64,000 nucleotides of DNA from Pseudoalteromonas luteoviolacea (GTDB lineage Bacteria; Pseudomonadota; Gammaproteobacteria; Enterobacterales; Alteromonadaceae): contig NZ_JWIC01000006.1 of the NCBI RefSeq assembly GCF_000814765.1, positions 642,007 through 706,006 on the forward strand, in the 5' to 3' direction. Below are positions 1-7,863 of this stretch, in pieces. The notes under the pieces are model-generated. The model was not told the DNA's origin. It saw nothing but the letters and a program-made list of their open reading frames with translations, and did no database searches. The position numbers were made by a program, and so were the translations under genes. The number at the start of each line of letters is the position of its first letter. Position 1 is the stretch's first letter.

Positions 1-555
1 TTTACTTGCAAGTTCGATAGCGGGCTTAAATAACTGTTTCCACTTAAGTACACCATATTTATCATGTGCTTGCTTCATTGAATGAATGATACCAGGTACA
101 CCCACCGATCGCCCACCAACAACCGCTTCAATCCATCTTACAGGTTTGCCCTCTTTGTCTAAAAAGAGCTTATGGTCGGCTTTTTTAGGCGCGGTTTCTC
201 GGCCATCAAAGCTTGTTAAATAGTTATTTTGTTTATCATAATGAAGAATGAAAGCGCCCCCTCCAATGCCTGAAGATTGCGGCTCAACCAAAGTAAGTAC
301 AAGCTGTGCAGCAATCGCAGCATCAATAGCGCTACCGCCTTGTTGCAGCATCAACTGGCCTGCTTTACTTGCATGGGGATTAGCTGCAACAACCATGTAT
401 TTTTCAGAGATTTTTTCTTTTTTAAGAGTAAATCCTGTCGCCGCCTCCGGCTCCCTCGCTTCTCTTTTTTTAGGGTCAGCTTGATCTGCTAGCGCAGGAA
501 AGCTAGAAGCAAGTATGAGTGCAATGAATGTTTGCTTAAATTTGATTGTATTCAT
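1..555 (-). CDS. ggt: gamma-glutamyltransferase, N-terminal part (runs off the window)
   Basis: About 185 residues are visible; the gene continues beyond base 1. It starts at the ATG at 555. Residues 1-23 form a signal peptide ending PALA, so the enzyme is exported. The following sequence is typical of the Ntn-hydrolase gamma-glutamyltransferase family: the GSAIDAAIAAQLVLTLVEP and SSGIGGGAF stretches, then the FDGRETAP motif. The family cleaves the gamma-glutamyl bond of glutathione in the periplasm. The autoprocessing threonine lies in the part not visible, so activity cannot be judged. It is divergent from the rhombosortase gene at 637. Confidence 0.9.
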   Translation of the reverse strand, partial: MNTIKFKQTFIALILASSFPALADQADPKKREAREPEAATGFTLKKEKISEKYMVVAANPHASKAGQLMLQQGGSAIDAAIAAQLVLTLVEPQSSGIGGGAFILHYDKQNNYLTSFDGRETAPKKADHKLFLDKEGKPVRWIEAVVGGRSVGVPGIIHSMKQAHDKYGVLKWKQLFKPAIELASK

Positions 556-636
556 TATTTATTTTCGATCTTCGTTGGCATCATAAAAGTTAACAGGCAC
601 AATATATAAAAATACCTTTATTATTGTAGACATAGC

Positions 637-1236
637 ATGTTTGGTTTCAACCTTCCTATCAGCCCTCAATACATAATTCCACCGGTAACCCTAGCGATAA
701 TCGCAACGCTACTCATGGTGTTTGATATGCGAGATACCCTTGAGTTTCATCGTCAGTTGATCAGTGAAGGTCAAATTTGGCGAATTTGGAGTAGTCAATA
801 TATCCACACTAACTGGATGCACTTGGTTTTGAACCTTGTCGGCATTTTATTTATATGGGTACTGCATGCGGAGCATACGTCAATACGCCGCTATTTTACA
901 CATGTATTATTACTCGGATTATGGACCGGGTTAGGTATATGGCTATTTTGTCCAGATATCAGAGTATACACAGGATTGAGCGGATTGCTACACGGAATTA
1001 TTGTTTGGGGCGCGCTCAAAGATATTCAAATGAAAGAGTCAACTGGTATGCTTTTATTCCTGGGCATAGCGGGTAAACTCGCTTGGGAGCAATATGCTGG
1101 ACCCAGTGCAGAGGTCGGCAATTTAATTGCTTCTCGAGTGGCAATAGAATCGCACCTTATTGGGGCAATAGGTGGTCTTGTGCTGGCAATTCCTCTCTTA
1201 AAAAGTAGCCAACGCAACGATATCTCTGACTCTTAA
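637..1236 (+). CDS. rrtA: rhombosortase (rhomboid-family intramembrane serine protease)
   Basis: A polytopic membrane protein of 199 residues, the usual length for rhombosortases. The rhomboid signatures are all present: HTNWMHLVLN around residues 57-66, the catalytic serine in GLSGLLHG (Ser115) and the catalytic histidine in ESHLIGAIGG (His173). Rhombosortases cleave proteins carrying a C-terminal GlyGly-CTERM sorting tail, many of them type II secretion substrates, before surface display or release. I saw no GlyGly-CTERM protein in this window, so its substrates must be encoded elsewhere. It stands alone and is followed by a shared terminator hairpin at 1291-1317. The rhomboid fold is certain; the rhombosortase subfamily is likely from the length and motif context. 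Confidence 0.87.
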   Translation: MFGFNLPISPQYIIPPVTLAIIATLLMVFDMRDTLEFHRQLISEGQIWRIWSSQYIHTNWMHLVLNLVGILFIWVLHAEHTSIRRYFTHVLLLGLWTGLGIWLFCPDIRVYTGLSGLLHGIIVWGALKDIQMKESTGMLLFLGIAGKLAWEQYAGPSAEVGNLIASRVAIESHLIGAIGGLVLAIPLLKSSQRNDISDS

Positions 1237-1290
1237 ACAGGCAGACAATAACGCAATTTAACTGGTGTAAACACTGACCAATAAAACTTA

Positions 1291-1317
1291 AAAAAGCCAG
1301 CAGTATGCTGGCTTTTT
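1291..1317. terminator. bidirectional terminator between rrtA and the S9 peptidase gene
   Basis: An A-run, GCCAGC, a five-base loop, GCTGGC and a T-run form a symmetric hairpin between two convergent genes, so it can end transcription from both sides. Confidence 0.8.
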
Positions 1318-1326
1318 GTATTTTAT

Positions 1327-3810
1327 TTAAAGGTTTTCTTTAAATAGTTTGTAGATACGACGATATTCATCTAGCCAGCTTGATGGTTGAACGAAACCGT
1401 GCGGCTCTACTGGGTAGATGGCTGTTTCAAAATTTTCTTTTTCAAGTTCAATGAAACGCTGTACTAATCTAACAACATCTTGGAAAAATACATTGTCATC
1501 AATCATTGGGGCATTGATTAATAGAGGTTTATTTAAACCTTCTGCAAAGTAGATTGGTGAACTTCGCTTATATGCAATTGGATCTACATCAGGTCTGTTC
1601 AAAATATTAGACGTGTACGGGTCATTGTAATATGCCCAATCAGTAACTGGACGAAGTGCAGCTCCAGCCTGGAAAAGCTCAGGTTGTGTGAACAATGCCA
1701 TAAAGGTCATGAAACCACCGTAAGAGCCCCCATAAGTACCTACTGAACCTGCATCTACATTGGCATTCTCTGTCATCCACTTAACGCCATCAGCCAAGTC
1801 TTGAATTTCAGGTGTGCCCATTTGACGATAAATTGCTGTACGCCAATCACGGCCGTAACCTTTAGACGCACGGTAATCCATATCCATTACCACATAGCCT
1901 TCGCTTGCAAGTAGTGAATGGAACATAAATTCTCGGAAATAAACCGACCAACCCATATGTGAATTTTGTAAGTAGCCAGCACCATGGTTAAAGATAACCG
2001 CTTTACGCTTTTTACCCGTTTCACCAGGTTTGTAATCAGCTGGATAATATACCTTCGCGTAGATAGGCTCGTCGGTGTGGCTAGATGGTACAGCAACTAT
2101 CTTCGGGGCTATTAGCTTTTTGTTTAAAAACTCGTCTGATACTGTATTTGTTAGGCGCTTAGGCTGAGCATTAGGCTTTGCATCAGCAACATACAGCTCT
2201 GTTGGCATCATAATTTTCGAGTGCTTAAGCAATACTTTTGACTCATCAGGACTTAAAGAATAATCCGTCAAGCCATTAAGATCTGTAATCGCAACTTTCT
2301 CTTTGGTATTTACATCAACCGTGTAAATTTCATAAATACCAGGGTGATCAACGTTTGCCTTAAAGAAGAACTTACTGTTGTCACGGGTCAGCTTTGGTTC
2401 AGAAACAACAAATTTACCTGAAGTCAGTTGTTTTGCTTTGCCATCAATAGGCTTTACATATAAGTGACTGTATCCTGATTCTTCGGATAAGAAGAACAGT
2501 GTATCTTCGTTGTTCAGCCAACCAAAATCATTGTAAGCATAGTTAACCCAAGCTTTGTCATGAAGCCTATGCTGAGGTTCAAGCTCACCTTTATCAAAGT
2601 CTAATGTGGCGATCCAACGGTCTTTGTTGTCCCATGCTTTGAACATTAAGGCAACTTGATCGCCTTTGCTATTCCACTGGATTGGAGACTGCGACCAGTA
2701 CCAGTCTAACATCATCTTGATAGCTCTTGGCTCTTTCACAGACTTGTAAGTCTCACCTATGGCCTCAGCATTTTCTCTTTTAACATCCGCTAAGACGTCT
2801 TCATCAAACCCAGGTAATGTTTCGAAACCAATCGACTTTTCAACACCCGTCTTTAAATCAAAATAACGTACTTCTACTTCTACTGGTTTGTTATCAGCGA
2901 CTCTGCTTCGAGCTTGCACTGGATCGATGTTACCATCTTGCCCAATGTAGTTTGGCATAATGTCTTTGCTAGTCGATTGAGAGAAAACATCATCTTTACT
3001 TACTACCACAATGAGCTTGTCGCCGCTTGGCGAAATACTTGACTCTACAAGTCTATTTCCTTCGCCAAGGTATATTTGCTGATTTGCAATTGAACCATTT
3101 TGCAACTCAATATCTGCTTGACGCGCTTCTCTATCCAGTGCGTTTTTATGAGTTAGCGCAACATAATCAATGAGTTTATGTTGCTCTTTAGCGATGTAGG
3201 TTGATGGCTCTGGCGTACCCTGTGGCTTATTGCCTAAGTGTATCTTTACAAGTTCTTGTGTAAGGCCTGTTTCAACATCAACCGAAAAAATTGTATTTTT
3301 TACTTTATAGGCAAGCTCTCCAGAATTCATGAACTGGATAATTCTTTCTTTTTCACTTGAACGAGTCAGCTGTTTAATCTGTTGCGTTTCGGTATTTTTG
3401 ACAAAAATATTGCCTTGAAACGTGTATGCTTGCAGCTTACCATCGGTAGAGTAAATTGCGTTATTACTACCAATCTTATGCAGGTTTGACAAAGCGATTT
3501 GCTTTGTACCTTTACTATTGATTGAAAAAGTATCCCTAAGCTGATTTCCAACCTGTTTTTGATTAAAGTAGATTGTCTCGCTATCTGCCCCCCAGTACGC
3601 ACCTTCTGGTGAGCGACTTATCCAATCTGGATCAGCCATAGCTTGCTCGAGCGTAATATTTTCGCTACCAAAATCAAGCGGTGTTTGCACGTTTTCTACA
3701 ACAGTTATCGCACTATTATTTGCGTTTTCAAGATCAGATTGTTGGCTTGTTGTTTGACAGCCCGTTAGCAGTAAACCTGCTACGGCAATGCTCAAAAGGG
3801 ATTTTTTCAT
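1327..3810 (-). CDS. S9 family peptidase lipoprotein (DPP-IV/prolyl oligopeptidase type)
   Basis: An 827-residue exported serine peptidase. The N-terminus is a lipoprotein signal with the lipobox LLTGC (Cys18), so it is probably anchored to the outer or inner membrane on the periplasmic side. Residues of about 50-600 form the beta-propeller with DPP-IV-type repeats. The C-terminal alpha/beta-hydrolase domain carries the nucleophile in GGSYGGF (Ser696), the acid in DDN (Asp771) and the base in EPHGF (His804), a complete triad. The family removes dipeptides, often X-Pro, from peptide N-termini. The gene is monocistronic, starts at an ATG preceded by AAGAG, and ends at a shared terminator. The exact substrate cannot be told from sequence. 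Confidence 0.9.
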   Translation of the reverse strand: MKKSLLSIAVAGLLLTGCQTTSQQSDLENANNSAITVVENVQTPLDFGSENITLEQAMADPDWISRSPEGAYWGADSETIYFNQKQVGNQLRDTFSINSKGTKQIALSNLHKIGSNNAIYSTDGKLQAYTFQGNIFVKNTETQQIKQLTRSSEKERIIQFMNSGELAYKVKNTIFSVDVETGLTQELVKIHLGNKPQGTPEPSTYIAKEQHKLIDYVALTHKNALDREARQADIELQNGSIANQQIYLGEGNRLVESSISPSGDKLIVVVSKDDVFSQSTSKDIMPNYIGQDGNIDPVQARSRVADNKPVEVEVRYFDLKTGVEKSIGFETLPGFDEDVLADVKRENAEAIGETYKSVKEPRAIKMMLDWYWSQSPIQWNSKGDQVALMFKAWDNKDRWIATLDFDKGELEPQHRLHDKAWVNYAYNDFGWLNNEDTLFFLSEESGYSHLYVKPIDGKAKQLTSGKFVVSEPKLTRDNSKFFFKANVDHPGIYEIYTVDVNTKEKVAITDLNGLTDYSLSPDESKVLLKHSKIMMPTELYVADAKPNAQPKRLTNTVSDEFLNKKLIAPKIVAVPSSHTDEPIYAKVYYPADYKPGETGKKRKAVIFNHGAGYLQNSHMGWSVYFREFMFHSLLASEGYVVMDMDYRASKGYGRDWRTAIYRQMGTPEIQDLADGVKWMTENANVDAGSVGTYGGSYGGFMTFMALFTQPELFQAGAALRPVTDWAYYNDPYTSNILNRPDVDPIAYKRSSPIYFAEGLNKPLLINAPMIDDNVFFQDVVRLVQRFIELEKENFETAIYPVEPHGFVQPSSWLDEYRRIYKLFKENL

Positions 3811-3945
3811 TAGAGCTCTTCTTTTAAGATTTTAATCGTCGCAATTTAATCAAAAGATAGAACATTATTCGATAGGTTTAAGACCAATAAACAAAGTTTT
3901 TAGCTTGTTTGCAGGTGCGTTCACAAAAAGGAAACAATGAAGAGT

Positions 3946-3973
3946 AAAAAAAGGCCAGTAAAGCTACTGGCCA
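3946..3973 (-). terminator. terminator downstream of the YeiH-family gene
   Basis: GGCCAGTA, a four-base loop and TACTGGCC form an 8-bp perfect stem, with a run of A on the left that reads as a T-run on the minus strand. It lies about 120 bp beyond the stop of the minus-strand gene at 4090. Confidence 0.65.
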
Positions 3974-4089
3974 AATACTCTCTGCGCTCACATAGTCGTT
4001 GATGAACAACGAGTATGAAATGAGGCATATCCAAGCCTCACATAATAAGACTAGTGCAAAATTAAAAGGTTCAAAAAAATTTAGTAATT

Positions 4090-5028
4090 TTATTTAATAA
4101 AACCGTCAATAATTAATACAAGTATGACAGAACTGACGATGACCCATAAAATCAATGCCATAACAAAAGGTTGCCAGCCGCATTGCGATAAAACTTTCTT
4201 TGAAATCCCAGAGCCAATCAAAAACAAGGTGCCAACCAACAGTGCTTTAGCGCCCTCGTAACTTAATTCCCAAATTGGTTTGAGCGTTGGCACCCAAGTG
4301 TTTATTGCTGCGGCTAATAAAAAGCCAATAATAAACAAGGGGATACTTGCTCGCTCCTCCGATCGCCAAAACACACCTGCCAACGCTGTATATGGGACAA
4401 TCCACATTGCACGAGTTAGTTTAATTGTTGTTGCCATAGCAAGTGCTGCTGGGCCGTATGCCGCTGCGGCCCCAACAACACTACTCGTATCATGAATGGC
4501 AAGTGCACTCCAAACAGCAAATTGACTTTGACTGAGTTCAAAATAATGACCGAGCCAAGGGAATACCAACAAACCAACAGCATTAAGTGAGAATACAATG
4601 GCCAGTGCCACTGCAATTTCGTCTTGTTTAGCTTTGATCACCGGCGCCATCGCTGCAATAGCGCTGCCACCACATATGGCAGTACCAAACGATATCAAAG
4701 TTCCCGTATTTTTATTTAAACGAAAAAGCTGAGTTAAAATTTCGCCAAGGCCAATAATTGCAGTAATGCTTACAATAGTTAAAACAATGGAGCTTCGACC
4801 GACCTCCAATACTTGCATGATGTCTACATTGAATCCTAGCCCTATCACCGAAATTTTAAGCAACAACTTTGATAAATTCGCACTTTTGATTTCGAACGGA
4901 TTTCCTAAAAAAAGTGCAAATGCAATACCTAAAAAAAGCGCGCTTGCAGAACCCAACAGTGGGCTAACAGATGCAATGAAGCACAATATGTATAACGCTT
5001 TAGGATAGTTTGGGTTATTCGTGAACAT
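4090..5028 (-). CDS. YeiH-family (UPF0324) putative sulfate exporter
   Basis: A very hydrophobic protein of 312 residues with about nine or ten membrane segments. The strings ISVIGLGFNVD, GTAICGGSAIAAMAPV and AIHDTSSVVGAAAAYG are the family hallmarks of PF03601. The family is annotated as putative sulfate exporters, but function is poorly established. No LysR regulator is adjacent, although one often accompanies yeiH genes. The gene reads away from purK and is separated from it by a terminator at 5058-5085, so it is an independent unit. Family assignment is firm; transported substrate is unknown. Confidence 0.85.
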   Translation of the reverse strand: MFTNNPNYPKALYILCFIASVSPLLGSASALFLGIAFALFLGNPFEIKSANLSKLLLKISVIGLGFNVDIMQVLEVGRSSIVLTIVSITAIIGLGEILTQLFRLNKNTGTLISFGTAICGGSAIAAMAPVIKAKQDEIAVALAIVFSLNAVGLLVFPWLGHYFELSQSQFAVWSALAIHDTSSVVGAAAAYGPAALAMATTIKLTRAMWIVPYTALAGVFWRSEERASIPLFIIGFLLAAAINTWVPTLKPIWELSYEGAKALLVGTLFLIGSGISKKVLSQCGWQPFVMALILWVIVSSVILVLIIDGFIK

Positions 5029-5057
5029 AGACGAACTTAATAAGTACTTAATACAAT

Positions 5058-5085
5058 AAAAAGCCGAGCTATTGCTCGGCTTTTT
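5058..5085. terminator. terminator after purK
   Basis: AAAAAGCCGAGC, a TATT loop and GCTCGGCTTTTT form a strong symmetric hairpin. It overlaps the purK stop region. Because of its flanking A- and T-runs it could work in both directions, but both neighbours read on the minus strand, so it ends purEK transcription. Confidence 0.75.
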
Positions 5086-6234
5086 TTAATTCAAAATCAA
5101 AGTGTGGCTTGTAGCACCGACACCAGGATAATCATCATCAGGGAGTATATCAGCGAGCTCTGCTAACCTTTCACCTAATTGATGTAGGTTGTCTGCCGAC
5201 ACATTGATATGCCCCATTTTACGACCTGGTTTTGACTCTTTACCATACCAGTGGCTTGTACAATCAGACACAGCTAAAACACTGTGTGGAATGCTTTGCT
5301 GTCCGAGTACATTGATCATCGCTGTAGGCCTAACCAACTCAGTTGAGCCAATCGGCAACCCAGTAATTGCGCGCATGTGATTTTCAAACTGACTAGTATG
5401 CGCTCCTTGTTGTGTCCAATGGCCTGAGTTGTGAACACGAGGTGCAATCTCGTTGACCAGTAATTGACCACCAACATCGAAAAACTCGATTGCTAATACA
5501 CCAACATAATCTAACTCTGTTGCTAGCTTTTCAAATGCTGATTCAGCTTGGGCTTGAATAGCGGCTTTTTCCTTACCTGCAATAGATAGAGTTAAAACAC
5601 CGTTAGTATGCTGATTTTCAGTTAAAGGATATACTTTGTATTGTCCATCCTTGGCACGCACGCCGATAATAGATACTTCTCTATCAAACGGTATCATTTT
5701 TTCTGCAATGATAGAATGTGGTGCATCGCCAGTGCCAGCATCTAAAAAGTCTTTCATTTCAGACCAAACTTGCTCTGCATCATCTGGTGTTTTTAAGCGC
5801 CATTGCCCCTTACCATCGTAACCTGCTTGGCAGGTTTTGATCACAAGAGGTAAACCAAGTTCATCTATGGCGTCAATGAATGCTTGTTTTTCTGTTATTA
5901 ATGCGTAGGGAGCACAAGGAACTTGCGCATTGTCTAACAAAGACTTTTCTTTACTACGGTCGCCGCCTGTCGCGATAGACTCAGCGCCAGGGAAGAATTT
6001 TCCGCTTTGTTGGCAGACGCGTAAAACATCTTCAGGAATATGTTCAAATTCAGCCGTAATAGCATAAGACTGTTCGACTTCCTGTTCAAGTGTGGTTGGT
6101 TTTACTTCAAAAGTCACCGGGTTTATCACTTGTTTAGAACTTACATCGTAAGCTAAAACATCTATACCCAAGTGTGTAGAAGCTAGGCTCATCATGCGGG
6201 CCAATTGACCCGCGCCTAGAACTAGTACCTTCAT
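5086..6234 (-). CDS. purK: 5-(carboxyamino)imidazole ribonucleotide synthase
   Basis: A 382-residue ATP-grasp enzyme of de novo purine synthesis. It converts AIR, bicarbonate and ATP to N5-CAIR, which PurE then rearranges. The N-terminus VLVLGAGQLARMM is the PurK-specific nucleotide-binding-like motif. The ATP-grasp core is in the middle (VIKTCQAGYDGKGQW; EKMIPFDREVSIIGVR), and NEIAPRVHNSGHWT is the family signature. Length is normal. The start lies one base after the purE stop codon, so the two are translationally coupled. Confidence 0.96.
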   Translation of the reverse strand: MKVLVLGAGQLARMMSLASTHLGIDVLAYDVSSKQVINPVTFEVKPTTLEQEVEQSYAITAEFEHIPEDVLRVCQQSGKFFPGAESIATGGDRSKEKSLLDNAQVPCAPYALITEKQAFIDAIDELGLPLVIKTCQAGYDGKGQWRLKTPDDAEQVWSEMKDFLDAGTGDAPHSIIAEKMIPFDREVSIIGVRAKDGQYKVYPLTENQHTNGVLTLSIAGKEKAAIQAQAESAFEKLATELDYVGVLAIEFFDVGGQLLVNEIAPRVHNSGHWTQQGAHTSQFENHMRAITGLPIGSTELVRPTAMINVLGQQSIPHSVLAVSDCTSHWYGKESKPGRKMGHINVSADNLHQLGERLAELADILPDDDYPGVGATSHTLILN

Positions 6235-6235
6235 A

Positions 6236-6718
6236 TTACTCAGCAGGGTTAGGGTTAGCTAGAATTGTTTCAGTTTGTGCTTTTCTGAATGCTTCTACCT
6301 TCTCAAAAATTTCTGGTTGCTGACAACCTAAGATTTGAGCAGCTAGCAGACCAGCATTTGCGGCACCAGCATCACCAATTGCCAGTGTGCCTACTGCAAC
6401 ACCTTTTGGCATCTGACAAATAGAAAGTAAAGAATCAACGCCATTTAGCGTTTTAGATTTAACAGGAACACCAAGTACTGGTAAGCTTGTAAATGCAGCA
6501 GCCATACCTGGTAAGTGCGCTGCACCTCCTGCTCCAGCAATGATAACCTTAATACCGCGATCTGCTGCTGATGATGCATAATCGGCCAATAATTGAGGAG
6601 TACGATGCGCCGAAACCACCTTTGTTTCATACTCAATGCCAAACTTATCTAACATATCTGCCGCATGTTGCATTGTAGGCCAATCCGACTTAGAGCCCAT
6701 GATAATGCCAACCGTCAT
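6236..6718 (-). CDS. purE: 5-(carboxyamino)imidazole ribonucleotide mutase
   Basis: A class I PurE of 160 residues, the normal size. It moves the carboxylate of N5-CAIR to give CAIR. MGSKSD near residue 7 and the catalytic SAHRTP motif (His38) are present, as are the GGAAHLPGM and GVPVKSK loops. It is the first gene of the purE-purK operon; the purK start follows after a single base. The ATG at 6718 is preceded by GAGG. I looked for a PurR-type operator upstream and did not find a convincing one. Confidence 0.97.
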   Translation of the reverse strand: MTVGIIMGSKSDWPTMQHAADMLDKFGIEYETKVVSAHRTPQLLADYASSAADRGIKVIIAGAGGAAHLPGMAAAFTSLPVLGVPVKSKTLNGVDSLLSICQMPKGVAVGTLAIGDAGAANAGLLAAQILGCQQPEIFEKVEAFRKAQTETILANPNPAE

Positions 6719-6828
6719 AATAAATCCTCAATTCTAAATTAAACGATACTTACTACAGCGCTAAAGGGGTTGCGCCGAAATCGGGAGTATTATACCCGAG
6801 TGATACGTTAAAGCGAGCATCAATAATT

Positions 6829-6853
6829 AAAAAACCGCAGAGTGCGGTTTTTT
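6829..6853. terminator. terminator between purE and the small membrane gene
   Basis: AAAAAACCGCA, a short loop and TGCGGTTTTTT form a symmetric hairpin. It lies downstream of the minus-strand gene ending at 6898 and insulates purEK from it. Confidence 0.75.
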
Positions 6854-6897
6854 GGCTGCAATATAACTCATTGCAAAGAATACGTTTTTACCAAATA

Positions 6898-7113
6898 TTA
6901 TCCAATCGGACTTTCTTGGACTGATTTTAGATCAGCACTACGCTTTTCTGAAGCTAAGCGCCAATGCTTCAAAAACGCTTCTGGACCGAGAATAAAAATA
7001 AATAACATCAGCCCGCCTGGAATGAGAACTAATTTTAGTACGGGTCCAAGTACATAGCTATAAAAAGCAATAAACGGGACAAATAAGATATAGCCGATAA
7101 TTCGCGTTAGCAT
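6898..7113 (-). CDS. small two-helix membrane protein, probable TetR-regulated gene
   Basis: A 71-residue protein of unknown family. Two hydrophobic stretches (roughly residues 3-22 and 24-43) are followed by a charged C-terminal tail with WRLASEKRS. It has a good ribosome site: AGGAGG lies a few bases before the ATG. It is divergent from a TetR regulator, and the double palindrome at 7132-7165 sits directly upstream of its start, so it is most likely the regulated target. I do not recognise a function. Similar small proteins of this layout accompany stress or lipid regulators, but that is only analogy. Confidence 0.7.
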   Translation of the reverse strand: MLTRIIGYILFVPFIAFYSYVLGPVLKLVLIPGGLMLFIFILGPEAFLKHWRLASEKRSADLKSVQESPIG

Positions 7114-7131
7114 TAAATACCTCCTAATAAT

Positions 7132-7165
7132 TGAGCGCGCTCATTTAATTTAATGAGCGCGCTCA
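7132..7165. promoter_or_regulatory. double palindromic operator for the TetR regulator
   Basis: Two identical perfect 12-bp palindromes, TGAGCGCGCTCA, at 7132-7143 and 7154-7165. They are separated by ten AT-only bases, so their centres are 22 bp apart, about two helical turns on the same face. They lie between the divergent small membrane gene (start 7113) and the TetR gene (start 7249), the usual place for an autoregulating TetR operator bound by two dimers. Confidence 0.8.
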
Positions 7166-7248
7166 ATTTTGTCAATATAAAGATTAGTTTGTTACATTTG
7201 TGGTAATTTATGATAAGCTTTCATATGTACTCAATACGTTGATTTAAT

Positions 7249-7773
7249 ATGAAAAAAAGAGAAATAACAGCTCAAAAAATACTAGATGTTAGCTGGAACT
7301 TATTCCAAGAGTATGGCTATGCAGAGACAACAACTCGCCAAATTGCGACACATGCGTCTGTAGCCACTGGCACGGTGTTTAGCCACTTCCCTAACAAAAT
7401 TGATATTTTGAAACTTGCAATGCACCAACGTATTGATGAAGTACTCAAAACTGCACATCAAGAAAATGAGCAGACAAGCCCTCGTTTGCGCCTTAGGCAT
7501 TACGCTAAGTTTTTATACCGTTTTTACTGTGAAAACCGCCCTTTTAGCAAAGCACTTTTGCAGGACTTAATGTGGCATAGTGCATTTTTTGAAGAACAAC
7601 TTACAGAGTTTAAACACATGCTTTTTGAAGGTCATAAGTACGATGAAATAAAAGCTACAGCGATGATGGATTGTTACTTTATGACGCTTATCTATGGACT
7701 AAATAATGAACACTTATCTCCTGTCGACTTAGTGTCACTTCTTACTGCGAAGCTACAAATGATACATACATAA
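7249..7773 (+). CDS. TetR/AcrR family transcriptional regulator
   Basis: A 174-residue regulator. The N-terminal helix-turn-helix is clear: residues of about 8-55 contain ILDVSWNLFQEYGYAETTTR followed by IATHASVATGTVFSHFPNK. The C-terminal ligand-binding half has no recognisable subfamily. It probably represses the divergent 71-residue membrane protein and itself through the double palindrome at 7132-7165. The ATG at 7249 lacks a strong Shine-Dalgarno, which would suit low expression of a repressor. The ligand is unknown. Confidence 0.9.
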   Translation: MKKREITAQKILDVSWNLFQEYGYAETTTRQIATHASVATGTVFSHFPNKIDILKLAMHQRIDEVLKTAHQENEQTSPRLRLRHYAKFLYRFYCENRPFSKALLQDLMWHSAFFEEQLTEFKHMLFEGHKYDEIKATAMMDCYFMTLIYGLNNEHLSPVDLVSLLTAKLQMIHT

Positions 7774-7863
7774 CACTGTATGATGTGTTCTTTTATATTG
7801 TTTTTGCTCAATCGGATATCCACTTCTAAGCTTTAGGTAGAGTCATTACCCAATCTGTCGCTT

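Noticed and set aside
6719..6828. PurR operator upstream of purE
   Set aside because: Only partial matches such as TACGTTAAAGCG were found; too far from ACGCAAACGTTTNCNT.
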